Source: Actinomadura luteofluorescens
GTDB taxonomy: Bacteria; Actinomycetota; Actinomycetes; Streptosporangiales; Streptosporangiaceae
Assembly: GCF_013409365.1 (NCBI RefSeq)
Contig: NZ_JACCBA010000001.1
Location: forward strand, 3,472,001 to 3,536,000
Direction of reading: 5' to 3'
Length of the DNA: 64,000 bases
Every line of letters begins with the position of its first letter. Within the stretch, counting starts at the first letter, position 1. Shown piece after piece: positions 48,948-63,430 of this stretch. The position numbers and the translations under genes were made by a program. A model generated the notes under the pieces. That model was not told the origin of the DNA, did no database searches, and saw only the letters and a list, made by a program, of their open reading frames with translations.

Positions 48948-51612
48948 CGAGCTTCCTCCTGGCCACTCGTCCGGCTCCGGCGGCGATCCCTCGGACGCCG
49001 GCGCTCCGGTACTCCTCGCGGACTCGATCGGTGAGCCGCGCGGCCCGGGCGGCCCGCTCGGCCCTGCGGTCGACCGGCATGCGCGGCGCCATGCCGGTCG
49101 CCGACTGGGGCAGCATCGCGAACGCGATCGTGACCTGCCCGGACGACACCGCCGGCACCCCGGCGCGGCGGGCCAGCGGGAGCCACACGGCCGCGTAGGA
49201 GGTGTCGAACTCCATCAGGTTGCCGCCGAGGTAGCGGCAGTCGGCGTAGTGCAGGCCGACGAAGTCCTCCGGCTTGTCCCAGCGCAGCACCTGCTCGCGC
49301 CGCCGCCCGCCGGCGATGACCCGGGCCTCGATCCAGTCGACCCGCACGATGGCGGGACGGCCGGGGATCGCGAGCGAGATGTCGATCGTGTCGTGGTGCT
49401 CGAACGACAGCCGGCAGAACGACAGGCCGTTGTGGTTGATCCGGACGCGGCGCCGGATGGGGTCGTGCCACCGGTCGTCGGCCGTCCGGTACCGCAGCCG
49501 GGTCTCGTGCTTCTCGCCGGAGGGGTCGAACGCCTCCGCGTCGATGGCGCCGTCGGCGACGGCCCTCGCCATGGCGCCGAGCCCGGTGTCGGACGCGGCG
49601 ATCAGGGCGGGCCAGAACGAGTCGCGCATGTGCAGGTCGCCGAGGTCGCCCGGCGACAGGTACGGGACGGCCGCCTTGAGGTCGGCGGGCAGCAGGGTGG
49701 TGACGAGGGACGAGCCGAAGTTGTCCTCGTGGGTCCAGTTCCCGAAGACGGCGGCCTCGTCGGGGGTGGGCGACTCCAGCGCGGCCACCAGGATGCGCGC
49801 CAGCCGGCTCCGCGCCGCCGGCGGGCGGGCGAGGTCCGGCCAGGCGCCGTCGGAGGCGGCGGCGTACCTGTTCCACATCTGCTGGAACGCCAGGACGCCG
49901 TCCTGGACGGTCCTGCGCTCGGCGTTCTGGGACGGCGAGTCGGCGGTCGGGCCGAGGACGGGCGCGCCGTCCTCGGTGTAGCCGATGAGGGAGCCGCACA
50001 GCGCGTTGACGCACTGCTCCACGATCTCGGGGCTGCGGGTGATGGTCGCGGCGATGCTCGCGGGGTGGCCGCACTGGGTCAGGTAGCCCTCGGCGCGCAG
50101 CCCGGCCATGGCGACCCGCTCGGCCCTGCCGTCGGTGGCCAGGTAGAGCCCGGCGGGCCTGACGTCGATGCGGGCGATCTCCAGGGCGCGGGCGAGCTGG
50201 CGCTGGATCGTCCCGCCCCAGCCGAGGTCGACGAGCGTCAGATCGCCGGCGGCGATCGCCTCCTCGTCGAGCGCGCCCGCGTCCCGCAGCGACTTGATCA
50301 GGCGTTCGCGGGCGGCGGTGACGGTCACCGCGAGCCGGTTGCACAGGTGCGGCGTCTCGGTCAGCGCGCGGGCGACCCGTTCGGCGATGTCGCCGTTGTC
50401 GATGACGGTGTCCAGCTCGGTCGCGAGGCCGGGCACGTCGCCGGGTCGCAGTTCCAGGACCGACAGGGCCTGCCGGACGGTCAGTCGGTACCCGGTGCGG
50501 ACGAAGGCGTGCACCGCGGCGGTGTCGTGGGGGTCGAGCCCGGCGAGCGAGGTCGTGAACCGCGACAGCCACACCGGGGCGGCGCGCACGTCCCAGCCGC
50601 GCGCCTTCGCCGCCTCGTTGATCAGCCGGGAGAGCAGCTCGCCCTCGCGCATCGGGCACCACAGCCGGCGGGTGCCGGTCTCGTGCGCCCGCCACGCCGC
50701 CCATTCGGCGAAGCCGGTCAGCACGGGGCCGAGGACGCCCGCGCCGTACCGCCACGCGACGTCCAGCGCGGACGTGGTGAACGGGACGCCGGAGTGCACC
50801 GCCTTGGCGCGCAGGCTGGTGAGGCCGAAGTCGCCGTGCCGGTCGTCGAGGTCGGGGGCGTGGTCGCCGAACGGCTCGACGGGTTCCTTCTCGCGTCCCA
50901 GCACGTCGAGGTAGGGGTCGTCGAGCCTGCGGTAGTGCACGGTGCGGATGCCGAGCTTGCCGGGCACCTCGTGGTCGGCGATCTCGTGGTCGCCGATGTG
51001 CACGATCTGCTCCGGGCCGCGGCCGAGGTCGCGCAGCACGATCTCCCAGAGGCCGGAAGCCTTGCCGGTGCCGTGCTGGTTCGAGCGGAAGACGCGCACG
51101 CCGTCCAGGGGCCCGAGTTCCGGCCGGTCCAGGAGCAGGGACAGCTGGTCCTCGGTGAAATAGGTGTCGGACACCAGGACGACCTGGAGGTCCCGTTCGC
51201 GCGCCGCCCTGACGACCGCGGCGACGTCCAGGTCCACGACGGTCAGTTCGCGCTCCAGCCGGACCTCGGCCTCGACCAGTTCCTCCAGGGTCGCGTCGCC
51301 GAAGATCCCGTCCGGCATCGCGCGCCAGATGTCGAAGAGCGACACCTCGGTGCCGAGGGCGTCGCGGCCGCGGCGGGCGGAGTCCTCGGCGGCGATCCGC
51401 ATGCGGCGCAGGGTCGCGTCCGTCACCCAGGACGGGCAGAGGCCCGCCTCCCGCATCCGTGGGCCGAGCAGGCCGAACACGTCGGTGGGGCGGGGCACCC
51501 GGCGCCACAGCACCGTGTCGAAGACGTCGAGGGACAGGACGGCGCACGCCCGGTCGGCGATGACGCGATGGACGTCGTCGAGCAACGGGCTGCCGGTCTG
51601 CTGCTTGGTCAA
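48937..51612 (-). CDS. large HAD-superfamily protein of the glycan locus
   Basis: This 891-residue protein starts at TTG 51612, where GGGGAGAGG is correctly spaced; GTG 51639 is the alternative. The N-terminal HAD domain shows motif I LSLDVFDTVLW, motif II VSDTYF and motif IV HIGDHEIADHEV. The remaining ~650 residues hold no domain I know; they include PMREGELLSRLINEA and many Trp/His clusters. Similar long HAD proteins occur in capsule and O-antigen loci. It might be a phosphatase on a sugar-phosphate intermediate. It sits between the ABC exporter and the methyltransferases. Confidence 0.75.
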   Translation of the reverse strand: MTKQQTGSPLLDDVHRVIADRACAVLSLDVFDTVLWRRVPRPTDVFGLLGPRMREAGLCPSWVTDATLRRMRIAAEDSARRGRDALGTEVSLFDIWRAMPDGIFGDATLEELVEAEVRLERELTVVDLDVAAVVRAARERDLQVVLVSDTYFTEDQLSLLLDRPELGPLDGVRVFRSNQHGTGKASGLWEIVLRDLGRGPEQIVHIGDHEIADHEVPGKLGIRTVHYRRLDDPYLDVLGREKEPVEPFGDHAPDLDDRHGDFGLTSLRAKAVHSGVPFTTSALDVAWRYGAGVLGPVLTGFAEWAAWRAHETGTRRLWCPMREGELLSRLINEAAKARGWDVRAAPVWLSRFTTSLAGLDPHDTAAVHAFVRTGYRLTVRQALSVLELRPGDVPGLATELDTVIDNGDIAERVARALTETPHLCNRLAVTVTAARERLIKSLRDAGALDEEAIAAGDLTLVDLGWGGTIQRQLARALEIARIDVRPAGLYLATDGRAERVAMAGLRAEGYLTQCGHPASIAATITRSPEIVEQCVNALCGSLIGYTEDGAPVLGPTADSPSQNAERRTVQDGVLAFQQMWNRYAAASDGAWPDLARPPAARSRLARILVAALESPTPDEAAVFGNWTHEDNFGSSLVTTLLPADLKAAVPYLSPGDLGDLHMRDSFWPALIAASDTGLGAMARAVADGAIDAEAFDPSGEKHETRLRYRTADDRWHDPIRRRVRINHNGLSFCRLSFEHHDTIDISLAIPGRPAIVRVDWIEARVIAGGRRREQVLRWDKPEDFVGLHYADCRYLGGNLMEFDTSYAAVWLPLARRAGVPAVSSGQVTIAFAMLPQSATGMAPRMPVDRRAERAARAARLTDRVREEYRSAGVRGIAAGAGRVARRKLGDT

Positions 51613-51675
51613 CGCCGCACCTCTCCCCTGGTCCTGCACCGGCGTGCGCGGCCCCCGGCCGCGGCTCGGGACACC

Positions 51676-52494
51676 CTATCCACCGAGATCTCCGATTCCC
51701 CCGGAAACTCCCGGTGCTGCGGCCGTTCCGGCCTGCGCGGCGGCGCGGCGGGCGGCGCGGTCCTCGCGAACCAGCCGGCCGGCCTCCTCCGTCGGCCCGT
51801 CGAAGATCACGCGGCCCTGCCGCATGGTGACGCCGCGGTCGCAGAGCCCGACGAGCATCCTGATGTCGTGCGCGACGACGACCATGGTCCGGCCCTCGCC
51901 GCGCAGCTCGCGGATGCGGTCCAGGCACTTGTCCCGGAACGGCGGGTCGCCGACGGCCAGCACCTCGTCGATGAGGAAGACGTCCGGCTCGGTGTGCGCC
52001 GCGATCGAGAAGGCCAGCCGCATGAACATGCCGGAGGAGTAGAACTTCACCTGGTCGTCAAGGAAGCGCCCGACGCCGGAGAAATCGGCGATCGCGTCGA
52101 ACTTGCGGGCGATCTCGGCCTTGCGCATGCCGAGGATCGCGCCGTTGAGGAACACGTTCTCGCGGCCCGTCAGCTCGGGGTGCAGGCCGGCGCCGACGTC
52201 GATCAGCCCGGCGACGCGGCCCCGGACGAGGACCGACCCGGCGTCGGGGCTCATCACCCCGGAGATCAGCTTGAGCAGGGTGCTCTTGCCGGACCCGTTC
52301 AGCCCCATGAGCGCGACGGTCTCGCCCTGGCCGATGGTGAGGCTGACCTCGTCGAGCGCCCGGAACCGGTCCGACAGGCGCTGCCCGCGCAGCGCGCGGA
52401 CGCTCATCTCCTTGATCGAACGCGCGTGCCGCAGCGTGAAGTTCTTCGTGACGCGGTCGATGACGATCGCCGGGGCCGGGTGCGGGGAGGTCAA
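51676..52494 (-). CDS. wzt: polysaccharide ABC exporter, ATP-binding subunit (Wzt/RfbE-like)
   Basis: This 272-residue ATPase has the Wzt-specific N-terminus (KNFTLRHARSIKEMSVRALRG), Walker A GLNGSGKSTLLKLI, the family loop GLHPELTGRENVFLNG, a degenerate signature SSGMFMRLAFSIA and Walker B DVFLIDEVLAVGD. It has no C-terminal glycan-recognition domain, as in the galactan exporter of mycobacteria. The start is TTG with AGGAG nine bases upstream, four bases after the stop of wzm. It powers transfer of lipid-linked glycan across the membrane. Confidence 0.9.
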   Translation of the reverse strand: MTSPHPAPAIVIDRVTKNFTLRHARSIKEMSVRALRGQRLSDRFRALDEVSLTIGQGETVALMGLNGSGKSTLLKLISGVMSPDAGSVLVRGRVAGLIDVGAGLHPELTGRENVFLNGAILGMRKAEIARKFDAIADFSGVGRFLDDQVKFYSSGMFMRLAFSIAAHTEPDVFLIDEVLAVGDPPFRDKCLDRIRELRGEGRTMVVVAHDIRMLVGLCDRGVTMRQGRVIFDGPTEEAGRLVREDRAARRAAAQAGTAAAPGVSGGIGDLGG

Positions 52495-52497
52495 CGG

Positions 52498-53363
52498 CTA
52501 CATCTCCTGCGCGAAGCGCGCCTGCATGAGGGAGAACGCCGCGTGCCCGGCGACGAACACCAGCACGCTGACGGCCAGGGAGATGCCGGCGTGGGCGTAG
52601 AGGTGGGGCGGGAACGCGAAGTCGCCGCCGGTCCCGGGGTGCCAGAAGGCCCGCTGGAACAGGGAGACGGCGCTGACGAGCGGGTTGGCGAGGTAGAGGT
52701 CCAGCACCCAGCCGGGCGCGTGCGTCTGGACGTGGGTCCACGGATAGATCATCGGCACCGACCAGGTGATGACGATCATGGAGATGTCGACGACCTGCTC
52801 CAGGTCGCGGAAGAACACGTTCACGGCCGCGCAGAACAGCCCGAGCCCGAAGCCGAGGACGATGACGATCGCGAACCCGCACGCGGCCGCGGCCAGCTCC
52901 GCGGGGGCCGGCCGCCACCCGGCGGCGACGGCCCCGCCCAGCAGGATCATCAGCCCGGGCAGGAAGTGGACGAGCGAGACCAGCACCGACGCGGTCGGGA
53001 AGAGCTCGCGCGGCAGGAACACCTTGCGGACGAGCGCGGCGTTGCCCGTCACCGAGCGGGTCGTCGAGTGCAGCGTCTCGGTGAACAGGTTGATCAGGAC
53101 CATGCCCGAGAACAGGTAGACCGGGAAGTTCTCGACCCGGTCGTCCATGCCGAGGAAGACGCCGATGACGTAGAAGTAGACGGCGAAGTGCACCGCCGGC
53201 CGCACGTAGGACCAGCCGAGGCCGAGCAGCGAGCCCTTGTAGCGGGCCCTGAGCTCGCGGCGCACCAGCAGCCGCAGCAGGTACGTCTCGCGGAACGTCC
53301 GCCGCAGGCCGCCGTCCCCTCCCGGCGCCCGCAGCCCCTCGTCCACCCGGAACGGCGCGACGG

Positions 53364-53367
<4 letters not shown>
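52498..53367 (-). CDS. wzm: polysaccharide ABC exporter, membrane subunit (Wzm/RfbD-like)
   Basis: This 289-residue ABC-2 permease has six helices and the family motif RRELRARYKGSLLGLGWSYVRP in its first cytoplasmic loop. The second half includes VDISMIVITWSVPMIYPW. It is the pore of the exporter with the adjacent Wzt. Its ATG overlaps the stop of glfT2 (ATGA). The order glf-glfT2-wzm-wzt parallels mycobacterial galactan loci, where the exporter moves the galactan precursor outwards. Confidence 0.9.
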
Positions 53368-58040
<4,673 letters not shown>

Positions 58041-58048
58041 GCGCCCGC

Positions 58049-59266
58049 ATGGGGGACCCGGGTAAGTCCGTCTATCTGCACGTCGGGGCACCGACGGCCG
58101 AGGCGGCCTTCCTGCACCGAGCGCTGTGGAGCAACCGGCGGCGGCTGGGCGACGCCGGTGTCTGCTACCCGGTCACCGGACCGCAGGAGCACTTCGCGGC
58201 CGTGATGGACCTGCGCGAGATGAGCTGGGGCGGCCATCGGGACCCCGCCTGGGACGGCGCGTGGGACCGCGTCGTGCGGCGCGCCCGCGACTGGGACGGC
58301 CCCACCGTCGTCTTCTCCCAGCCTCTGCTGGGCGGAGCGACCGAACAGCAGGTCGAGCGGGCGGTCTCGGCGCTGGAGCCGGCCGAGGTGCACGTGGTCC
58401 TCGCCACCCGCGACCTGGGCTGGCAGCTGATCCTCGACTGGCAGGAGCAGATCCGCCACGCGCACACCATCACGTTCGAGCGGTTCGTCGACGATCTCGT
58501 CGCGCTCGGCATCGACGCGCCGGAACCCTACGGGCAGATGTTCTGGGGCCTGCACGACCCGGTGCGGGTGCTGCGGACCTGGGGGTCGGCGGTGCCGCGG
58601 GAGCGCGTCCACGTCCTCACGCTGCCGCCGCCCGGCGGGCGCGCCGGCGTGATGTGGGACAGGTTCCGGACGCTGGCCGGCATCGCGGACGGGGTGTGCG
58701 ACCTCGGCGGCATCCCGGGGGACGAGCCGCTGTCGGCGGTCGAGGCGGAGCTGCTCCGCCGCCTGAACGAGAGGATGGGCCCGGCGCTGGGCGGCGACTA
58801 CGAGCGCCTGGTCCACGACCACCTCCTCGGGCACGGGCTCGCCAGGCAAGGAGGATCGGCGCGCCTCGCCGGAGAGCCGGCCGGCACGGTCCGCACCGGG
58901 ATGGGGCTGCCCGCCCGGCACGCCGACTGGGCGGCGCGCCGGACCCGCGAGCTGGCCGAGTCGCTGCGCGCCTCCGGCTACGACGTGGCCGGTGACCTGG
59001 ACGAGCTGACCACGTCCCGGGCCCCGGAGGCCGCGATGCTTCCCGGCGACGTCCCGGAGGAGCTGGTCGCGACCGCGTCCGTCGGGGTGGTGGCGCACCT
59101 GCTGGAGGAGCTGTCGCTGGCGCGCGAGCGCGTCGGGCTCGCCCACCTGCACAGCGAGATGACGGGCGTGAAGGAGAACCTGGAGCGGCTCATGGAGTCC
59201 GCCGCCTCGCCGTCGCCGGCGTTGCAGCGCGCCGCGCGCCGGGCGACGGGCAGGCGCAACCCGTGA
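58049..59266 (+). CDS. degenerate sulfotransferase paralogue
   Basis: This is a 405-residue paralogue of the upstream gene, with the same order of blocks (QMFWGLHDPVRVLRTWG against LFWGLQDPVAVLGRWG; ATRDLGWQLILDWQEQI against TARDLGRQIPAHWQEDV). The cofactor loop KSGTT is replaced: HVGAPTAEAAF has no Lys, Ser or Thr pair, so PAPS binding should fail. GAGGTGAG before ATG 58049 is the better start; GTG 58037 overlaps the previous stop. It may be a regulatory or binding subunit for the active enzyme. Confidence 0.75.
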   Translation: MGDPGKSVYLHVGAPTAEAAFLHRALWSNRRRLGDAGVCYPVTGPQEHFAAVMDLREMSWGGHRDPAWDGAWDRVVRRARDWDGPTVVFSQPLLGGATEQQVERAVSALEPAEVHVVLATRDLGWQLILDWQEQIRHAHTITFERFVDDLVALGIDAPEPYGQMFWGLHDPVRVLRTWGSAVPRERVHVLTLPPPGGRAGVMWDRFRTLAGIADGVCDLGGIPGDEPLSAVEAELLRRLNERMGPALGGDYERLVHDHLLGHGLARQGGSARLAGEPAGTVRTGMGLPARHADWAARRTRELAESLRASGYDVAGDLDELTTSRAPEAAMLPGDVPEELVATASVGVVAHLLEELSLARERVGLAHLHSEMTGVKENLERLMESAASPSPALQRAARRATGRRNP

Positions 59267-60261
59267 ACCGGGGCCCGGAGAGCCGCGGCGGGCCGTCCGT
59301 CACCGCGGTCGTCGTCACCTACGACCGGCGCGACCTGCTCGACGAGGCCCTGACCGCGCTCGGCGCCCAGACGCGCCCCCCGGACCGGATCACCGTGGTC
59401 GACAACGCGTCCGCCGACGGCACCGCCGCGATGGTCGCCGAGCGGTTCCCGGGCGCCGACCTGCTCGCCCTGCCCCGCAACATCGGCGGGGCCGGCGGGT
59501 TCAGCGCCGGGATGGCCCGGGCGATGGGCGGCGGGGCCGATCTGCTCTGGCTGCTGGACGACGACACCGTGCCCGAGCCGGAGGCCCTCCAAGCCCTGCT
59601 GGACGCGCGGCAGAGGGCCGCGACCGAGGAGGACGGTCCACCCGTGCTCGTGGCGAGCCGCGTCGTCTGGACCGACGGCCGGGACCACCCGATGAACACC
59701 CCCCGTCCCAAGCCGCGGGCGACGGCCGCCGAGTCGCGGCTCGCGCGCGCGGCGGGCTGCGTGCCGATCCGGTCCGCCTCCTTCGTGTCGGCGCTGGTGG
59801 ACGCGGAGGCGGTGCGCGAGCGCGGGCTGCCGGTCGCCGACTACTTCCTCTGGAACGACGACTTCGAGTTCACGACGCGGCTGCTGCGCGGGCGCCGCGG
59901 GCTGCTCTGCCCCGGCAGCGTCGTGGTCCACAAGACCCGGGAGTTCGGCGGGGCGGACGCGGATCCGGGCGACCGCTTCTTCTACGAGGTGCGCAACAAG
60001 ATCTGGCTGTTCACGGGGAGCCGCGGGCTCGCACCGCCGGAGCGGGCGCTGTACGCGGGGTCGACGGTGCGGCGATGGGCGCGCACGTTCGCCGGGTCCT
60101 CCGACCGCGCGGTGCTGCGCCGCGCCCTGGCCCGCGGCGTCAGGGACGGCCTGCTCACCCGCCCGAGGCCGACCGCCGCGATCCTGCGGGAGACCGGCGC
60201 CCTGGGAGAGACCGACATCTCGTTACCTCACGACGGCCGCCGCCATGATCGCGACGGGTGA
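59263..60261 (+). CDS. GT2 galactofuranosyltransferase, GlfT1-like
   Basis: This 332-residue GT-A enzyme resembles GlfT1: TAVVVTYDRRDLLDEAL, the block LPRNIGGAGGFSAGMARAM, the metal-binding WLLDDDTVPEPEAL and the acceptor-site FLWNDDFEFTTRLL. GlfT1 adds the first galactofuranose residues to the linker before GlfT2 extends them, so the locus has both. It is translated from a GTG that overlaps the end of the degenerate sulfotransferase gene. Confidence 0.85.
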   Translation: MNRGPESRGGPSVTAVVVTYDRRDLLDEALTALGAQTRPPDRITVVDNASADGTAAMVAERFPGADLLALPRNIGGAGGFSAGMARAMGGGADLLWLLDDDTVPEPEALQALLDARQRAATEEDGPPVLVASRVVWTDGRDHPMNTPRPKPRATAAESRLARAAGCVPIRSASFVSALVDAEAVRERGLPVADYFLWNDDFEFTTRLLRGRRGLLCPGSVVVHKTREFGGADADPGDRFFYEVRNKIWLFTGSRGLAPPERALYAGSTVRRWARTFAGSSDRAVLRRALARGVRDGLLTRPRPTAAILRETGALGETDISLPHDGRRHDRDG

Positions 60262-61783
60262 CCGGCCGCGGGACGGCTCGGCGCGCGTCACCCGCCTGCT
60301 CGCCGGGCCGGCGGCCCCCATCGGCTGCGCCGCGCTGACGCTCGCCGTGGCGCTCGCCGGCATCGGCACCCCGTCGCTGTGGCTGGACGAGGCCGCCACG
60401 ATCAGCATGACGACCCGGTCGTACGGCGACATGCTGCGCGTCTTCCCGCACCTGGACCTCGTCCACGCCCTCTACTACATGATCATGAAGCCGTGGGTGG
60501 CGGCGTTCGGGACGGACGCGCTCGCGCTGCGGCTGCCCGGCGCGCTCGCCATGGCGGCGGCCGCGGCCGGCGTCGCCGTCATCGGCCGGCGGTGCCTCGG
60601 CCCGGCGGCCGGGCTCGCGGCCGGGCTGGCGTGGGCCGCCGGGCCGCAGACCAGCCGGTGGGCGCAGGAGGCGCGCTCCTACGCCATGACCGCGGCGGTC
60701 GCCGTGCTCGCGACCTACCTGCTCGTGCGGGCTCTCGACCGGGACGAGCAGCGCCGGTGGCCGTGGTTCGCGGGCTACGCCCCCGCGGTCGCGGTTCTGG
60801 GGTGCCTGCATCTGGACGGAGCCCTGCTGCTCGCGGCGCACGGCGTGACCGTCCTGCTGACCCGTCCCAAGGCCGGGGTGTGGCTGCGCTGGCTGGCGTC
60901 CGCCTCGGTGGCCGCCGCCCCGCTCGTGGTGCTGGCGGTCGCGGCGCAGGACCAGAAGCGCCAGGTGAAATGGCTCCCCCGGCCCTCGTGGGACGTCGCG
61001 TGGGCGCAGCTCCAGTTCCTGACCGGGGACCGCGCGCTCGTCGCGCCGGTCATGGCGCTCGCTCTGCTCGGCGTGGTGACGAGCGTGCTGGGACGCGCAT
61101 CGCGCCCGCACCCCACGGCCTCACTGCCCGCCGTCGCGCTTTCGTGGGCGCTCGTGCCAACGGTGCTGCTGCTCCTCGTCTCCAACGTGACGGACCCGGT
61201 CTTCTACTACCGGTACACGACCTACTGCCTGCCCGCGGTCGCGCTGCTCGCCGGCGCCGGCGTGGCCGGACTGCTCACCGTCACCCGCCGCCCCGCCGCT
61301 CGCACCGTCCTGGTGTGCGCCGCCGCAGCGGCACTCGCCGTCCCGTCCCTCCCGGCCCACGACTACATCCGCCGCCAGGACAGCCGCCCCGACGACATGC
61401 GTGCGGCCGCCGACGTCGTCCGCGCGCACGCCCGGCCCGGGGACGCCGTCGTCTACCTCGCCGGGAGCGCCCGTTGGAGCGCCGCCACCTATCCGGGCGC
61501 GTTCGGACGGCTGCGCGACGCCGGCATGCGCACGGACCCGGTGACCGCCGCCAACCTCAAGGGCCGCGACCTGCTCCCCCGCGAGCTGCCGCCGAGGCTC
61601 GCCCGGGCGGACCGGGTGTGGGTGATGGACCACCGGTCACTCGACCCGCACGGCCCGGTCATCGAACGGCGGGAGCGGGCGGTGCAGTCCGCCGGGCCCT
61701 GGCGGAAGGCCGGGACGTGGACCTACAGGGGCGGCTGGCTCGCCCTGTTCGAGCGGACGGGCCCCTACCGCAGTTCCAGGTAG
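60245..61783 (+). CDS. GT-C membrane glycosyltransferase
   Basis: This 512-residue protein has about ten helices. The first outer loop contains SLWLDEAATISM, the Asp-Glu motif expected of the GT39/ArnT-like GT-C superfamily, and later WAQEARSYAM matches the second conserved loop. Such enzymes transfer a sugar from polyprenyl phosphate on the outer face of the membrane. It overlaps the GlfT1-like gene by 17 bp. It may decorate the exported galactan, but the sugar is unknown. Its 3' end overlaps the convergent GH43 gene by 19 bp. Confidence 0.8.
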   Translation: MIATGDRPRDGSARVTRLLAGPAAPIGCAALTLAVALAGIGTPSLWLDEAATISMTTRSYGDMLRVFPHLDLVHALYYMIMKPWVAAFGTDALALRLPGALAMAAAAAGVAVIGRRCLGPAAGLAAGLAWAAGPQTSRWAQEARSYAMTAAVAVLATYLLVRALDRDEQRRWPWFAGYAPAVAVLGCLHLDGALLLAAHGVTVLLTRPKAGVWLRWLASASVAAAPLVVLAVAAQDQKRQVKWLPRPSWDVAWAQLQFLTGDRALVAPVMALALLGVVTSVLGRASRPHPTASLPAVALSWALVPTVLLLLVSNVTDPVFYYRYTTYCLPAVALLAGAGVAGLLTVTRRPAARTVLVCAAAAALAVPSLPAHDYIRRQDSRPDDMRAAADVVRAHARPGDAVVYLAGSARWSAATYPGAFGRLRDAGMRTDPVTAANLKGRDLLPRELPPRLARADRVWVMDHRSLDPHGPVIERRERAVQSAGPWRKAGTWTYRGGWLALFERTGPYRSSR

Positions 61784-63264
61784 TCGACCTGCCCCTGCCC
61801 GTCCAGGCGGCGCAGCCCGACCGTGTTCCAGCCCGCGGCCAGCTCCACCGTCGCCGTGACGGACGCCCAGCCGGCGCCCGCCGTGGCGCGCAGCCGGACG
61901 GACGTCGCGGCGTAGCCGTTCACCGACATCTCCAGGTCGGAGTCGCGCCCGGAGCGGTTGGCGTACCGGGTCAGGACCGAGTAGCTCCCGGCGGTGGGCG
62001 CGAACACGGGAACCTCGACGCGGCAGTCGTCGCGCGCGAAGGGGCCGACCGCCGCACCGCCGGACGCGTTGGGCCGCGCCAGCGCCGAGACGCAGCCGTT
62101 CAGCCGTCCCCGCTCCGCCTCGTACCGGACGGGGACGCCCCGGACGGCGGGCCGCGCGCCGTCCCAGCCGAGGCGGGCGACGTACATGCCGCGGGTCACC
62201 CTGGAGCCGCCGCGGTAGTCGAGGATGCCGTGGAAGACGAGGTAGTCGCCGGTGCCGTCGCCGAACACGTCCGCACTGCCCGGCCCCTCGACCTTCCCGC
62301 CGTACAGGCCGGTGGACTGGACGGGGCCGCCCTTGACGTACGGCCCTTCGAGCGACGAGGCCACCGCGTAGCGCGTCTGGTAGTTCGACTTGAAGTACCA
62401 GCCCGCCGAGTACAGCAGCACGTACTTCCCGCCGCGCCGGACCAGGTCGGGCGCCTCGACCAGGACGGGCTCGTCCGCCGACCGGCCCAGGATCTGCTTC
62501 GCCGGGCCGGCCGTGCGCAGCCCGTCCGGGCTCAGCTTGACCAGGTGAATCGCGGCCGTCTTCTGGTCGTCGGTCTTGTAGAGCAGGTAGCGGGCGCCGT
62601 CCCGCTCGATGTAGGACGCGGGGTCGATCGCGCCGCCGAGGTCCAGCGGGCAGACCAGCGGCCCGCCCTCCTGCGGGACGAACGGGCCCGCGGGCGAGGA
62701 CGCGGTCGCGACCCCGACGCACTGCTCGTCGCCGTCCTTGCGCCGCGCGGAGAAGTACAGCACGTAGGTGCCCGATCCCCCGCGCGGCGCGACGACTTCG
62801 GGGGCCCAGGTCCAGCCCCCGGCGGCCCACGCCGGGAGGCGGGCAAGGCCGTCGCCGGGCGAGGTCTTCCAGGGGCCCGTCGGCGACGGGGCCGTCGCGA
62901 CGGGCATCATCGCGTCCGCGTTGTTGGTGCCGTAGGCGAAGTACGTCCCCGCCACCTTGATCACGGTGGGGTCGGCGAAGGACCCGTCGATCACCGGTTC
63001 GGCGGGCGAGTAGCCGGGCGGGTCGATCGCCCCCGGGGTGCCCGCCGGGCTCGGCTGCGGCGCCCCCGCGGACGCGCCGGGGCCGGTCCGGGCGGGGCCG
63101 CCCTGCGGGCGGGCGCCCGGTTCGCCGGGCGGCGGGGCCACGGTCACGGCCAGCCAGACGACCAGCGCGACCAGGGCGCTGATCGCGGCCCCCGCGACCA
63201 GCGGCAGCAGCGGTGCGAGCGCCCGCGGGTCCCGGTTCGTCCACCTCATGGCACCCCGCATCAT
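61765..63264 (-). CDS. exported GH43-type glycosidase with C-terminal carbohydrate-binding domain
   Basis: This 499-residue protein has an N-terminal helix (LLPLVAGAAISALVALVVWLAV) as signal anchor and a Pro-rich linker. A five-bladed GH43 domain follows, with SFADPTVIKVAGTYFAYG (base Asp), AIDPASYIERDG (middle Asp) and YVEGPGSADVF/VEAPDLV (acid Glu). A C-terminal beta-sandwich (about 370-498, ending in QVDYLELR) resembles CBM35/CBM6. Starts at 63249 or 63261 are also possible. It may cut or trim the galactan or arabinan made by the locus. It stands convergent with the GT-C gene. Confidence 0.85.
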   Translation of the reverse strand: MMRGAMRWTNRDPRALAPLLPLVAGAAISALVALVVWLAVTVAPPPGEPGARPQGGPARTGPGASAGAPQPSPAGTPGAIDPPGYSPAEPVIDGSFADPTVIKVAGTYFAYGTNNADAMMPVATAPSPTGPWKTSPGDGLARLPAWAAGGWTWAPEVVAPRGGSGTYVLYFSARRKDGDEQCVGVATASSPAGPFVPQEGGPLVCPLDLGGAIDPASYIERDGARYLLYKTDDQKTAAIHLVKLSPDGLRTAGPAKQILGRSADEPVLVEAPDLVRRGGKYVLLYSAGWYFKSNYQTRYAVASSLEGPYVKGGPVQSTGLYGGKVEGPGSADVFGDGTGDYLVFHGILDYRGGSRVTRGMYVARLGWDGARPAVRGVPVRYEAERGRLNGCVSALARPNASGGAAVGPFARDDCRVEVPVFAPTAGSYSVLTRYANRSGRDSDLEMSVNGYAATSVRLRATAGAGWASVTATVELAAGWNTVGLRRLDGQGQVDYLELR

Positions 63265-63341
63265 GCCAACAACCGAGGCGGGAGGGCCAACGGCCGCCGC
63301 ATGCGCGACCGGCGTCCGGATCGTTACGCTTGCCCGGCCGT

Positions 63342-63421
63342 CTCATCACCGACACGCTCTTCACCGACGCGCTCATCACGGACGCGCTCTTCACGGAAGG
63401 GACACGCTCATCACGGAGGGG
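63342..63421 (+). repeat. 15-bp tandem repeats upstream of the sulfatase gene
   Basis: Units of the form CTC-[AT]-TCAC-[CG]-GA-[CA]-NCG occur at 63342, 63357, 63372, 63387 and, after a five-base gap, 63407. Two subtypes (CTCATC and CTCTTC) alternate. The last unit carries the ribosome site of the sulfatase gene. The 15-bp period keeps sites on nearly the same helical face (about 1.4 turns apart). Confidence 0.7.
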
Positions 63422-63430
63422 ACCCGGGGG

